64,000 nucleotides of DNA from Acidobacteriota bacterium (GTDB taxonomy: Bacteria; Acidobacteriota; Thermoanaerobaculia; Gp7-AA8). The translations under genes and the position numbers were made by a program. Every line of letters begins with the position of its first letter. Position 1 is the first letter of the stretch. The stretch spans positions 1-64,000 of the forward strand of contig JAJXWV010000050.1 in the NCBI GenBank assembly GCA_021781455.1, given 5' to 3'. The notes beneath the pieces are model-generated. The model was not told where the DNA came from and did no database searches. It worked only from the letters and a program-made list of their open reading frames with translations. Below, in pieces: positions 1 to 8,863 of this stretch.

Positions 1-493
1 CATGCTGTGGTGGATTGACATACAGCCCGATCACGTCGGTGGCCTTGGTTTCAAAATCGGGATCGTCCGACGCCATGTACCGCGCGATACGGTGCGGCTT
101 CAGATTCGCGCGCCTCCACGCCGTGGCAATGACCGAGTGGCTCACGCCCAGCTTCTTGGCGAGCTTCCTCGTGGTCCAGTGCGTTGATCCGTCGGTCGGC
201 TTTCGCGAGGTCCACTTCAGGATGCGCGCCTCCATTGCGGGGGTCAAAATCGACCGTTTCCGCCCTTGGTGACGACCGTAGAGACCAGCCAGGCCGTCGT
301 CCTCGAATCGCTGTTTCCACTTGCTGATGTAGCTGCGGTTACAACCGAGTCTCCCAACGATCGACGAATACGGCTCGCCATCAGCAAGCAACAGAATCAG
401 TCTCGCTCGTCGGACATCGTCGGCGCGCAGGTTTCGACTGCGTGCTCTTGCTTCGAGTTCTTCACGATCGGAAAAGCGCAGCTCAAGACTCAT
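1..493 (-). CDS. IS630-family transposase, N-terminal part (cut by window edge)
   Basis: Reading leftwards from the ATG at 491-493 gives 164 codons that are still open at base 1. Residues 1-60 form a helix-turn-helix (RRARLILLLADG, then a second helix ending in SYISKWKQRFEDDG). They are followed by the homeodomain-like second HTH and the linker typical of IS630 transposases. The segment ends in DVIGLYVNPP, which in this family directly precedes the first catalytic Asp of the DDE triad, so the catalytic half lies outside the window. Upstream, about 543-552 (CTAGTCCCTA) could be part of a terminal repeat, and IS630 elements insert at TA. The other end is not visible, so intactness is unknown. 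Confidence 0.8.
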   Translation of the reverse strand, partial: MSLELRFSDREELEARARSRNLRADDVRRARLILLLADGEPYSSIVGRLGCNRSYISKWKQRFEDDGLAGLYGRHQGRKRSILTPAMEARILKWTSRKPTDGSTHWTTRKLAKKLGVSHSVIATAWRRANLKPHRIARYMASDDPDFETKATDVIGLYVNPPQH

Positions 494-659
494 GAAACCG
501 AGAACAGCTTAGCGCTGGTCCCAATTCCACGAATACACTCCACTAGTCCCTACCTTTAGGCAGACGCACGCTAACTTGGCTACGATTGCGCGTCGCGGGC
601 CGCGCCGGCGAGGCGCAGTTCCGTTAGCCGGCACGACGCTCGCTGCGGTAAATGTGCCC

Positions 660-878
660 ATGGGCAACCTTCTTCAACGGGCACTCGCCGAGGCCGCCAA
701 GCTCCCCGGGCCTGACCAGGAGGCGATCGGCGCATGGTTGCTGGCCGAAATTGAATCCGAACGGCGCTGGGATGCGCTGTTTTCGCATCCGGCGGCAGTG
801 ATCGAGCGCATGGCCGACGAAGCGCTTCGAGAGCACGCGGAAGGCCACACGTCCGAACTCGACCCAGACGCGTTGTGA
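660..878 (+). CDS. Small antitoxin-like protein of a RelE-type toxin-antitoxin pair
   Basis: A 72-residue acidic helical protein: MGNLLQRALAEAAKLPGPDQ, then a WLLAEIESERRW motif and a C-terminal LDPDAL. This pattern (an N-terminal helix, 'LPxxEQ', 'E.ERRWD', a tail ending in DPD) is familiar from small antitoxins placed immediately before RelE/ParE-like toxins. The ATG at 660 is preferred to an upstream in-frame start at 576 because homologous proteins begin with this short helix. The next reading frame starts at the overlapping GTG (875), a translational-coupling layout usual for such pairs. That toxin frame is broken, so this is probably an orphan antitoxin. No DNA-binding domain is evident. 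Confidence 0.55.
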   Translation: MGNLLQRALAEAAKLPGPDQEAIGAWLLAEIESERRWDALFSHPAAVIERMADEALREHAEGHTSELDPDAL

Positions 879-1135
879 AGTCCCACATTTCGGAGCTTCC
901 GGAAGCACTTAGCCGGGCTTCCGTCCGACATTCGCGAGCAAGCGCGGAGCAGACGTATGATTCCGCGGCGAGCGCGCGAGCCACACGGGGTTGGACGCCG
1001 GCCACAGACCGGCGAGCCACAGTTTCTGTGCACCTTCCAATTGGACACGCGCTCTCACGACCGATCCGTTTCTGGGACGCCTTGTGCGTCAGGGGCTCAG
1101 GCCGATCCTCGATCGGTCCCATGCCTTCATCCTGA
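875..1135 (+). pseudogene. Degraded RelE-like toxin partner of the 660-878 antitoxin
   Basis: Translation from the GTG at 875 begins MKSHIS, like many RelE-like toxins. A change of frame is then needed after about 892 to continue with FRKHLAGLPSDIREQAR, which is the conserved first helix of that toxin family. Beyond about 960 no single frame keeps the family pattern, although a fragment resembling the C-terminal 'IGSHA' signature (DRSHAFILMGD) lies near 1115-1140 in yet another frame. Several indels therefore separate recognisable pieces, and a functional toxin is unlikely. The 4-base overlap with the antitoxin supports the identification. Confidence 0.5.
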
Positions 1136-1288
1136 TGGGTGACTGGCGCGGATCTTCTCCTCCGACGCCGCTCGACCGAGACGCCGGGATTGCTGACTCA
1201 TCGCTCTGCACATGACCATCAACAACAGCCGCTAAACGCGGCAGGGATTTTCCCGCCCATATTGACAGCGCCTGCTCATGGGTGGCCC

Positions 1289-1680
1289 CATCAGCTTGGC
1301 CAGTGGAGACCTGGCCCCATCCGCTTGGTGGAGACCTGGCCCCATCAGCTTGCCATCAGCTTGGCCAAGTGGAGACCTGGCCCCATCAGCTTGTGGCCCC
1401 ATCAGCTTGGCCAGTGGAGACCTGGCCCCATCAGCTTGGTGGAGACCTGGCCCCATCAGCTACATCCATCAGCTATCAGCTAAGTGGAGACCTGGCCCCA
1501 TCAAGCCTGGCCCCATCAGCCAAGTGGAGACCTGGCCCCATCAGCTTGTGGCCCCATCAGCCAAGTGGAGACCTGGCCCCATCAGCCTGGCCAGTGGAGA
1601 CCTGGCCCCATCAGCTTGGCCCATCAAGCCTGGCCCCATCAGCTTGGCCATCAGCTTGGCCCCATCAGCTTGGAGATCAG
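1289..1680. repeat. Local array of GAGACCTGGCCCC repeat units
   Basis: At least nine copies of the core GAGACCTGGCCCC occur between about 1303 and 1610. Each is followed by CATCAGC and usually by TTGG(CCA) or TTGTGG, giving unit lengths of roughly 25-45 bases. Extra partial GGCCCCATCAGC pieces extend to 1680. Unit spacing and linkers vary, so this is not a CRISPR array. The open frames that cross it only translate the repeat. The same core, with other flanks (CATTAGCC or CGCAACGTTA), recurs at 16.9, 18.5-19.6 and 23.0 kb. The rest of 1136-1805 shows no gene. Confidence 0.85.
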
Positions 1681-1805
1681 CCTAAGGCGGCGTCGCGCCG
1701 CGTTGACGGCGCCGGACCTCTCACGCCTGACTGTGACGACTTTTGCTGCCGCGGTCGGGCGCTCCTGCGATTCTCAAGCGAAACAGACGCAACAAAGGAG
1801 CGTGG

Positions 1806-2642
1806 ATGACGACAAGAAAGATCTTCTTCCTGGCGATTTCTCTCCTCTTCGTGTTTTCCGCCGCTGCGGAGCAGAAAGATTATGCGGGCTGCAAAGACCC
1901 CGCGCTCTTCCCGAACCGCATGCCTGGCTACTTCATTCAGAAGTGTGAGCATCAGGATTTCGGCTTCTACGAGTTCTACACGGTGAAACCTCCGAAGAAG
2001 CGGGTGGAGGGCGAGGTCAACGTCGTTTACTACCGCGTTTTCGACAAGCAACCGGAACGCTCCGGTTTGGAGGTCGTCCGGAATTACGAGAACGCGATGA
2101 AGAAGATCGGCGCGTCGATCCAGGGCAAAGACCCGCACCAGACCTGGTGGGTCAACGGCATCGCCACGATCGACGGCAAGCCGGTGTGGGTACAGGCGGA
2201 GAAGGGCAACGGCTTCTACACCGTCCGCACCGTGAAGGTGCAGGAGATGGAGCAGACCATCGTCGCCGACGCCGCGGCATTCTCGAAGGACCTGAAGTCG
2301 GCCGGGCACGTCGCCGTGGGCGGGATCTACTTCGACACCGCAAGCGCAACGCTGAAGCCCGAATCGGCTGCAGCGATCCAGGAGATCGCAAAGATGCTGA
2401 AGTCGGAGCCGGGCCTGAAGGTGTACATCGTCGGCCACACCGACACAGTGGGCAACGTCGACTCGAACCTGAAGCTCTCGCGCGATCGCGCGGAGTCGGT
2501 GATTCAGGCCCTCGTCACGAAGCACGGCATCCAGGCTGCGCGCCTGCGGTCGTTCGGCAACGGCCCGTTCGCCCCGGTCGCCTCGAACGCCAACGAGGAC
2601 GGCCGCGCGCTGAACCGCCGCGTCGAACTCGTTCTGCAATAA
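1806..2642 (+). CDS. Exported protein with C-terminal OmpA/MotB peptidoglycan-binding domain
   Basis: 278 residues starting at the ATG at 1806, with AGGAG five bases upstream. Residues 1-21 are a signal peptide (hydrophobic core FFLAISLLFVFSAAAE). Residues about 25-165 form an unassigned domain. The C-terminal ~110 residues are an OmpA domain: the GGIYFDTASATLKPES strand-turn, then KVYIVGHTDTVG, LSRDRAESV and NRRVELVL at the very end. OmpA domains bind the peptide stem of peptidoglycan non-covalently, so the protein probably sits in the periplasm tethered to the wall. A strong hairpin follows the stop codon. No operon partner. Confidence 0.85.
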   Translation: MTTRKIFFLAISLLFVFSAAAEQKDYAGCKDPALFPNRMPGYFIQKCEHQDFGFYEFYTVKPPKKRVEGEVNVVYYRVFDKQPERSGLEVVRNYENAMKKIGASIQGKDPHQTWWVNGIATIDGKPVWVQAEKGNGFYTVRTVKVQEMEQTIVADAAAFSKDLKSAGHVAVGGIYFDTASATLKPESAAAIQEIAKMLKSEPGLKVYIVGHTDTVGNVDSNLKLSRDRAESVIQALVTKHGIQAARLRSFGNGPFAPVASNANEDGRALNRRVELVLQ

Positions 2643-2649
2643 ACGAAAG

Positions 2650-2673
2650 CGGCGGCCGGTAACGGCCGCCGCT
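2650..2673 (+). terminator. Hairpin terminator after the OmpA-domain gene
   Basis: A perfect 10-bp stem (GCGGCGGCCG / CGGCCGCCGC) with a GTAA loop starts 8 bases after the stop codon. There is no long T run after it, so termination efficiency is uncertain. Confidence 0.65.
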
Positions 2674-2970
2674 CCACCGCTGTCGGTTCGATCCCGATCA
2701 GCTCCACCGACTCGCAGAAATCAGAAAACAGGCGTAGCGCCTGCAGCGGGCAGACACCCTCTTCCGCCGCTCCAAGGATGGAGCGCCCTTCTCCGATACT
2801 CACCTGAACCCACCGAAAGTCCTCGGGAGCCAGGAATGGGAGTCGTGAAGGTATTGCGAGCGCCCAACTAGTGCTTGCAGCGGACGTTGCTCGCTTCGTT
2901 GCCACGTCGCAACTGCGTTACCATAGCGCGTCGCGGACCAGCCCGCTGGGCGCGGGTCCGTCAGCCGCCC
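2674..2970. other. Gap without a convincing gene; possible reverse-strand remnant
   Basis: On the minus strand, bases about 2700-2850 read as a protein-like stretch (FLAPEDFRWVQVSIGEG, then LRLFSDFCESVELIG). It has no clear start and its frame runs into the OmpA gene, so it may be the tail of a lost gene. Bases 2936-2964 hold a G+C-rich inverted repeat (GGACC...GGTCC). Confidence 0.3.
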
Positions 2971-3141
2971 ATGATGAGTTGCTCGCTCGCAGTGCTTGCC
3001 ATCCTGGCCGTCATAGGGCCTTGCGCCGCCGGCGCGGAAGCGGTGAGATCCTGTCTCTCGCAAGCCCGCTTCGTGCCGGCTCGACTGAACGGCAAAGCCG
3101 TGCCCGTGTACTTCTCGCTGGTGATACGGCCTGCGGCCTAA
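2971..3141 (+). pseudogene. Signal peptide joined to the last part of a TonB C-terminal domain (probable deletion remnant)
   Basis: A 56-residue frame starting at the ATG at 2971. Residues 1-21 look like a signal peptide (SLAVLAILAVIGPCAAG). They are followed at once by AVRSCLSQARFVPARLNGK and a hydrophobic strand, the pattern of the final strand-helix of a TonB/energy-transducer C-terminal domain ('RFvPArlNGkPV'). A functional TonB protein needs a membrane anchor, a Pro-rich linker and a full ~80-residue domain, so most of the gene is missing. It could instead be a tiny secreted protein. It ends 22 bases before the DUF1801 gene. Confidence 0.4.
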
Positions 3142-3163
3142 CAAAACGAACGGAAGAAACATC

Positions 3164-3559
3164 ATGAGGAAGAGCGGGCCGCAGGGAGGAAAGTCTCCGT
3201 CCCGGATGATCGACGAGAGGATCAAGGAGCTGGACGACTGGCGGGGCAGAATGCTCTCCCGACTCCGTACATTGATCAAGCAAGCTGACCCCGAGGTGGT
3301 CGAGGAGTGGAAGTGGAGGGTCCCGGTGTGGTCTCACGACGGACTGATCTGCACCGGCGAGACGTACAAGAGCGTCGTGAAGATGACCTTTCCCAGGGGG
3401 GCCGCCCTCGAGGACCCATCAGGCCTCTTCAACTCCAGCCTCGATGGCAACACCAGGCGTGCCATCGACTTCCACGAGGGCGAGAAGATTGACGAGAAGG
3501 CCTTGAAGGCTCTCATTCGCGCGGCCGTGACGCTGAACGCGTCCCGCGCCCATGGCTGA
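3164..3559 (+). CDS. DUF1801 (YdhG-like) domain protein
   Basis: 131 residues. An N-terminal helix (DERIKELDDWRGRMLSRLRTLI) is followed by the family core EEWKWRVPVWSHDGLIC, VVKMTFPRGA, LEDPSGLFNSSLDG and a C-terminal helix KALKALIRAAV. This is the alpha/beta fold of DUF1801; B. subtilis YdhG has been described as an iron chaperone, but most members are uncharacterised. It is cytosolic, with no signal peptide. The ATG at 3164 follows a weak purine-rich region. It precedes the muropeptide-recycling pair by about 30 bases, so it may share their transcript. Confidence 0.8.
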   Translation: MRKSGPQGGKSPSRMIDERIKELDDWRGRMLSRLRTLIKQADPEVVEEWKWRVPVWSHDGLICTGETYKSVVKMTFPRGAALEDPSGLFNSSLDGNTRRAIDFHEGEKIDEKALKALIRAAVTLNASRAHG

Positions 3560-3591
3560 TCGAGCGGAACAGGAATGCGAGACCAGAACAG

Positions 3592-4320
3592 ATGAAGCAA
3601 GGGACACAACAGCAGTTGGTGGAGCGGCGCGAGCGGGGAACGATCTGCCACGCCAGCTCGCTCTACGGCGCCTCACTCGAGGGAATCCCGCTCACCGCCT
3701 GGCTTCCCGAGGACGGGAGCGCGGACATCCTTGTCCTCGCTTCGATCCACGGGGACGAGGCAGAGACGACCGTGGTCGTGTCGGAAGCGCTCCGATGTAT
3801 CCCCCGCGGCGATCTGCGGAGTGCGGTGATTCTCTGCGGCAATCCCGACGGGATGCTGCGGGGCACACGCGGCAACGCCAGAGGCGTCGATCTGAACCGC
3901 AATTTTCCGACGTCGAACTGGAGCGCCGATCCGCTCTGCTACAAGAGCCGGGCAAACGATGCGCGCGACATCGCCCTGAGTCCGGGCGCCGAACCGGCGT
4001 CGGAACCGGAAACGAAAGCGCTGGTCGCGCTCGTCGCGCGGTTGAAGCCGCGCGCCATCGTCACCCTCCATGCGGCGCTCGCCTGCATCGACGACGCCGG
4101 CCCGTCGCCCCTCGGCCGGCAGCTCGCCGCCCGCAGCGAGCTCCCGCTCCTCACCGAGATCGGCTACCCGACGCCGGGGTCGATGGGCACGTGGGCGGGC
4201 GAACGCGGCCTGGATCTCGTGACGTGGGAAGTCGAGGCGGCCTCGCTCTATGACCTCAAGGATCATCACGTGCCGATCCTGATCGACCTCATGACCGGCC
4301 GGTTCGATCTCGAGGGATAG
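3592..4320 (+). CDS. mpaA: Murein peptide amidase A-like zinc carboxypeptidase (M14)
   Basis: 242 residues. The M14 zinc site is visible: HGDEAE (His and Glu ligands) near residue 54, GVDLNRNFP near 100, the third His in TLHAALACIDDAGP near 160, and a Glu in WEVEAAS near 220 as likely general base. The 'LNRNFP' and 'HxxLACIDD' signatures match MpaA, the cytoplasmic enzyme that cuts the gamma-D-Glu-diaminopimelate bond of murein tripeptide. No signal peptide, consistent with that location. The next gene, a Glu/Asp racemase-family protein, starts two bases after its stop, so the two are co-transcribed and probably act in sequence on recycled muropeptides. Confidence 0.8.
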   Translation: MKQGTQQQLVERRERGTICHASSLYGASLEGIPLTAWLPEDGSADILVLASIHGDEAETTVVVSEALRCIPRGDLRSAVILCGNPDGMLRGTRGNARGVDLNRNFPTSNWSADPLCYKSRANDARDIALSPGAEPASEPETKALVALVARLKPRAIVTLHAALACIDDAGPSPLGRQLAARSELPLLTEIGYPTPGSMGTWAGERGLDLVTWEVEAASLYDLKDHHVPILIDLMTGRFDLEG

Positions 4321-4322
4321 CG

Positions 4323-5204
4323 ATGCACATCCTCATCACCGATTCGGGAGTGGGCGGTCTCTCGGTGGTCGCGTACGCCGAGCGCTTCGTGCGCACCCGC
4401 GGGTTCACCGAGCCGGTCAGGTTGACGTTCGCCAACGCCGCTCCTGAAAACGACTACGGCTACAACTCGATGCCGTCGAAGGAAGCGAAGCTCGAGACAT
4501 TCGACCGGTTCCTCCGGAACGTCACCGAACGCTTTGCCCCCGACTCGATCTATGTCGCCTGCAACACGCTCTCGGTGCTGCTGCCCGAGACTCCGTACTT
4601 CGCCAACGCGGCCATCCCCGTCAAAGGGATCGTCGAGTGCGGCTCCGAGCTTCTCGTCAGGGAGCTCGAAGCGGATTCGCGGAGCGTGGCGATGATCTTC
4701 GGGACGCAGACGACCATCGACGCCGGCACGTATCCTCGAATGCTCAGGCAGCGGGGAATCGAGCCGTCGCGGATCATCAGCCAGGCCTGTCCGCGGCTCG
4801 CCGACACGATCTCCGAAGACCGTGAGGGAGCGCGAACGGCCTCCGAGATCCGCCGATGGGTCGGTGCGGCGATCGAGAAGCTCGAAAGCGCGGACGCACC
4901 CGTCATCGCCTATCTCGCCTGCACGCATTACGGCTACCGGCAGGAGCTCTTTTCGGCCGCGTTCGGCGAGGCAGGAATCCGAGCGAAGGTGGTCGACCCC
5001 AACGAGCGAGCCGTCGACGATCTGTTCGGAGCGCGATTCGGCCGTCGCGGCGAGGGTGTCAGGCGGGACGTCGCGGTGGAGTTCGTGACGCGATATGTGA
5101 TTCCGGAAACGACGATCGAGGCGCTCACGTTCTTTCTGAGCGAGATCTCACCACGGACCGTCGCCGCGATGCAGAACTTCGTGCAGATTCCCGATCTGTT
5201 CTGA
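4323..5204 (+). CDS. Glutamate racemase-family protein
   Basis: 293 residues with both catalytic-cysteine motifs of the Asp/Glu racemase superfamily: ACNTLS near residue 80 and ACTHYGY near 200. The N-terminal DSGVGGLSV matches MurI, which has DSGVGGLTV. It is somewhat longer than MurI (about 265) and diverges between the motifs, so it may not be the housekeeping MurI. Directly coupled to mpaA (stop at 4318-4320, start at 4323). I infer conversion of D-Glu released from muropeptides, or supply of D-Glu for wall synthesis. The C-terminal 60 residues extend past the usual fold and are unassigned. Confidence 0.75.
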   Translation: MHILITDSGVGGLSVVAYAERFVRTRGFTEPVRLTFANAAPENDYGYNSMPSKEAKLETFDRFLRNVTERFAPDSIYVACNTLSVLLPETPYFANAAIPVKGIVECGSELLVRELEADSRSVAMIFGTQTTIDAGTYPRMLRQRGIEPSRIISQACPRLADTISEDREGARTASEIRRWVGAAIEKLESADAPVIAYLACTHYGYRQELFSAAFGEAGIRAKVVDPNERAVDDLFGARFGRRGEGVRRDVAVEFVTRYVIPETTIEALTFFLSEISPRTVAAMQNFVQIPDLF

Positions 5205-5224
5205 GCGTAGCGGGGCGTTTGTCC

Positions 5225-5500
5225 TCACGTCAGCCTGTGGAGGAGGTCGCGAAGCTGGTCGACGAGTGGCGGGAGGTCATCGGTCGCAACCGCCCACACC
5301 ACATCGCGTTGGATTGCGAAATATCCGTGCGCGAGCTGGTTTCGAAACGCCACGACCTTTCTGTACGAGGTTAACGGCGCGACGAATTCGGGTCATGCTG
5401 CCGCAAGTTGGCGAAGGGCCTCGCCGATGATTTCGAACTGGCGCTCGACCGCTGAGTGGAGCAGCTCGTCGCTGTCGTAGTCGGCGAGGGCGGGCAGGAG
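5225..5500 (-). pseudogene. HepT-like (DUF86) toxin remnant
   Basis: The minus strand reads a truncated N-terminus (YDSDELLHSAVERQFEIIGE), then ALRQLAAA, an in-frame TGA at about 5393-5395, then PEFVAPLTSYRKVVAFRN, QLAHGYFAIQRDVVWA and LVDQLRDLLHRL before the stop at 5225-5227. 'FRNxLxHGYF' contains the RX4-6H-like motif of HepT-type HEPN toxins. The first helix of the family is absent, and the frame begins where the SNF2 gene ends. No MntA-like antitoxin is nearby. This is therefore a dead fragment with both an N-terminal truncation and an internal stop. Confidence 0.6.
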
Positions 5501-5501
5501 A

Positions 5502-8500
5502 TCAGGACAGCAGAAGCTCGAGGTCCTCGGCCGTCAGGTTACGCAGGATGCTGTTCTCCTCGGAGATGATCGCATCGGCCAGAGCGCGCTTGCTCTGCTG
5601 AAGGAGGAGGATCTTTTCCTCGATCGTTTCGCGCGCGACCAGCCGGTACGCGAAGACGTTTCGGGTCTGGCCGATGCGGTGCGCGCGGTCGATCGCCTGC
5701 GCCTCGACCGCAGGGTTCCACCACGGGTCGAGGAGGTACACGTACTCCGCCGCGGTGAGGTTCAGGCCGAGTCCGCCGGCCTTGAGGCTGACGAGAAACA
5801 CAGGCACGCTCGTTTCTTCCTGAAAGCGGCGGACCTGTTCGGAGCGGTCGCGGCTCTTGCCGTCGAGATAGGCGTAGACCATGCCGCGCTGCTCCATCTC
5901 CCGCCGGACGATCGCCAGCATCGACGTGAACTGAGAGAAGACCAGCACCTTGTGCCGCTCGGCGATCAGCACGGGAAGCCGCTCGAACAACACGTCGATC
6001 TTCGCGGACGACTCGCCGGCTCGTTTGCTGTCGACGAGAGCCGGATGGCAGGCCGCCTGGCGCATCCGCAGCAGCGCTTCGAGCACGTGGATCTTCGACT
6101 TCTGCAGCCCTTTCTCGGCAATCCGGCCCAGGAGCGAAGCGCGGTAGTAGTCGCGAAGCTCGTTGTAGAGCTTGCGCTGCGCCGGTTCGAGATCGCAGTA
6201 GATCGTCTGCTCCGTGCGTTCGGGCAGCTCGGTCGCGACCTGCGCCTTCGTCCGCCGGAGGATGAACGGCCGGACCGCGTGCGCGAGCAGGGCTCGCTGT
6301 TCCTTCGCTTCCGGCGTATTCGCCCCTGCGCCGCGCAGCAGCTTCATCATGCGGCTCGACTTTCCGCGCAGCATCCCGGGGTTCAGGAACTCGAACAGGC
6401 TCCCGAGCTCGCCGAGGTGGTTCTCGATCGGCGTTCCACTGAGGGCGAGCCGGTGGCGCGCCTTGAGCAGCGTCGCCGCTTTCGCGGACTGGCTCGATGC
6501 GTTCTTGATCGCCTGCGACTCGTCGAGCACGACGTAGTCGAACTCCACCCCGCTCAGAAGCTCGATTTCCCTTCGCAGCAGCGCATACGTCGTGATGATC
6601 ACGTCGTACTCGCTGAAATGATCGGAGGCGCGCAGGCGGTCGGGAGTGGAGTGGTCCAGGAGGCGCAGCTTCGGGGTGAAGCGCTCGGCTTCGTTCTTCC
6701 AGTTGAAGACCACCGACCGCGGCGCAACGACCAGCGACGGGCGCTTCTCCTTTCCGGTGCGCCGCTGCTCGAGGAGCGCGAGCACCTGCACGGTCTTGCC
6801 GAGGCCCATGTCGTCCGCAAGACAACCGCCGAAGCCGAGCTCGCGCAAGAATGCGAACCAGCCGACGCCCTCGCTCTGGTAAGGCCGCAGCGTCCCCCGG
6901 AAGGACTTCGGCGGCTTTTCCGGAACGACTTTCACCTCCAGCAGCTTCCGCCGTGCCTTTTCGAACACGCTGTCGAGCGACACGCGAGGCCGGGTCGCCA
7001 GCAGCGCGTCGAGGAGCAGCACCTGGTTCTTGCGGAAGCGGACCCCGTCGCTGCGTTCCTCCGACGCCACCGCGAGGAAGGGTTCGAGCTCGTCTTTCCA
7101 CTCCGGCCGGATCAGGCCGATCCTGCCATCGCCGAGCTTCAGGTGGGTTGCGCCGCTCTTCAACGCGGCCAGAAGTCGCGGCAGCGTGATGCGTTCCGAG
7201 CCGAACGTGACCCCGGCGTTGAGGTCGAACCAGTCGATGCCACTGTTGATGGAGAGCTCCAGCTCGCTGCCGGCCGCGTAGCTGCCCTCCTCGCCTTCGA
7301 CCTCCCAACCGGCGTCGACGAGCGTGGGAAGCGCGGCCGCCAGCTGGCCGCCGTTCCCCGTGACCGTTTCCGACCAGCGCCCGAAGCGCGCACCCCACAG
7401 GACGTCCAGCAACCGTTGCTCCTCGGCGGAATCGCGGAGGTAAATCGTCCGGGTGTTCTCGTCGTACACGCTCCGAGTCCGCACCAGAGCGTTGACCGCG
7501 TGGCCCTCGTACGCGAACTCGGGCGTTCCGATCACGTCGTTGCCCCAGTTGCCCTTTCGAAAGCGGATCGTCCCACGCGGCTTCACCTTACGCTCGTGCC
7601 ACTGCAGGGCGGGAGGGAAGTCGATTCGGACGGCGCTCGCGGTCGTCGACAGCGATCGAATGAAGTCGTCGATCTCCGATCGCGGGATCGCGACGCCCTC
7701 GTCCTCGATCAGCCGAGCCCACCTCGCTGCGTCGGCGTTGGCAATTCGCGCGATCCTGCCGCGGAAGAAGACGAAATCCGGCGAGAATCCGAGCGCCTCG
7801 GACAGCGGAATGAATTCATCGCCACGGCGCAGCGCCGTCACGAGCACGTACTCCTCGTCGCGCTCTTCGGCCTTCACCGTCAGGACGAACGGATCGCCCG
7901 CATCGAAGGCGACGTGATCCTCGTACAGTCCCTTGCCGACCCGCATCAGGATGCGGCCGGTTGCCACGACCTTTGGAATGATGAACTGCGCGAGCGGCGA
8001 TCGGACGGCCAGCCGGGATTCGCGCGAATACGAGCCGAGGAGCGATGCGAGAATCTCGCGGTCGACAGGATCGGCCACATGGGCGATGTCGCCGGCAACG
8101 AGCATGAGGGCCTGCGGCTTGCCGATCTCGCCGTTCTTCTTCAGCGGCCGCTTGGTCGCCTCGAGCACGACCGCATCGCCGCCCATCGACGGATCGATGA
8201 CCCAGGTGATCTCGGGGACGGCTGTGGCTGCGCGCGGCTCGTCCGAGCTCCACGACTGGATGCGGGCGAGCTGTCCGCGCCACTGGCTCGGTGGCTTGGG
8301 AGGCTCGCGCTTCCTGAACCCAGGAAAGCTGGCGACACGGCCGCCACCTCGATCCGATGTCCGGTCGCCGGTCCTGAGATGCGAGAGGCGGGATTCGATT
8401 TCGCGGATCTCGAGCTGATCCGCATCCTCCCCTTCCTCAGCATCGTCTTCGGAGTCGTCGATTTCGACGTCCAGCGCGTCGGGGTCGTCCTCATAGAGCA

Positions 8501-8795
8501 CGTCGGCGCGGCCGCTGAACGCAACACCCGCCCGTTGACACTCGATCAACACCGCCCAGACGTGTTTGCAGATGACTTCGCCCTCGAAGTACGGGCAGTC
8601 GCACAGGCAATACACCGTTGCGTCGGCATAACGCAGGTGGACGCTGTACTCGCGGCTGCCGGAGACCGTGGCGAGAACCGAGTCTTTCGCCCGGTGCGCC
8701 AGTTCGACGCGGCCGCTGGCAGCGTACCCGGCCCCGCGCTGGCGGACCCTGGAGTCGACGAACTTCTGAAGGAGGTGAAGATCGAGCGGAAACAC
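5502..8795 (-). CDS. SWIM zinc-finger SNF2-family helicase
   Basis: About 1097 residues from a proposed GTG at 8793-8795. A SWIM zinc finger (CDCPYFEG...CKHVW) lies near residues 50-75, followed by an acidic linker and a ~400-residue bacterial SNF2-associated region. The SNF2 ATPase follows: LADDMGLGKT (Walker A) near 660, DESQAIKN (motif II) near 760 and SGTPIENHLGEL. The helicase C lobe carries DPWWNP and DRAHRIGQ near 1030. It should be an ATP-driven DNA translocase or remodeller; its role is not known. The frame stays open to 8909, but 8864-8959 is an interspersed repeat found again at 60.15 kb, so the upstream ATG is unlikely. A TACAAT (minus strand, 8811-8816) sits 15 bases before the GTG. 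Confidence 0.85.
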   Translation of the reverse strand: MFPLDLHLLQKFVDSRVRQRGAGYAASGRVELAHRAKDSVLATVSGSREYSVHLRYADATVYCLCDCPYFEGEVICKHVWAVLIECQRAGVAFSGRADVLYEDDPDALDVEIDDSEDDAEEGEDADQLEIREIESRLSHLRTGDRTSDRGGGRVASFPGFRKREPPKPPSQWRGQLARIQSWSSDEPRAATAVPEITWVIDPSMGGDAVVLEATKRPLKKNGEIGKPQALMLVAGDIAHVADPVDREILASLLGSYSRESRLAVRSPLAQFIIPKVVATGRILMRVGKGLYEDHVAFDAGDPFVLTVKAEERDEEYVLVTALRRGDEFIPLSEALGFSPDFVFFRGRIARIANADAARWARLIEDEGVAIPRSEIDDFIRSLSTTASAVRIDFPPALQWHERKVKPRGTIRFRKGNWGNDVIGTPEFAYEGHAVNALVRTRSVYDENTRTIYLRDSAEEQRLLDVLWGARFGRWSETVTGNGGQLAAALPTLVDAGWEVEGEEGSYAAGSELELSINSGIDWFDLNAGVTFGSERITLPRLLAALKSGATHLKLGDGRIGLIRPEWKDELEPFLAVASEERSDGVRFRKNQVLLLDALLATRPRVSLDSVFEKARRKLLEVKVVPEKPPKSFRGTLRPYQSEGVGWFAFLRELGFGGCLADDMGLGKTVQVLALLEQRRTGKEKRPSLVVAPRSVVFNWKNEAERFTPKLRLLDHSTPDRLRASDHFSEYDVIITTYALLRREIELLSGVEFDYVVLDESQAIKNASSQSAKAATLLKARHRLALSGTPIENHLGELGSLFEFLNPGMLRGKSSRMMKLLRGAGANTPEAKEQRALLAHAVRPFILRRTKAQVATELPERTEQTIYCDLEPAQRKLYNELRDYYRASLLGRIAEKGLQKSKIHVLEALLRMRQAACHPALVDSKRAGESSAKIDVLFERLPVLIAERHKVLVFSQFTSMLAIVRREMEQRGMVYAYLDGKSRDRSEQVRRFQEETSVPVFLVSLKAGGLGLNLTAAEYVYLLDPWWNPAVEAQAIDRAHRIGQTRNVFAYRLVARETIEEKILLLQQSKRALADAIISEENSILRNLTAEDLELLLS

Positions 8796-8863
8796 GGACG
8801 AGTGCAGATGATTGTAGCGGAACCGTGAACCATCAGTTTTCGCAGAGGCTGTGCAGAAATCGA

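Noticed and set aside
1289-1680. Possible CRISPR array
   Set aside because: Units vary in length, linkers are themselves variants of the same repeat rather than unique spacers, and no cas gene is near.
5679-8828. 1049-codon open frame opposite the SNF2 helicase
   Set aside because: Antisense shadow of a GC-rich gene. Its translation is Arg/Asp/Val-rich with no domain, while the opposite strand has full SNF2 motifs.
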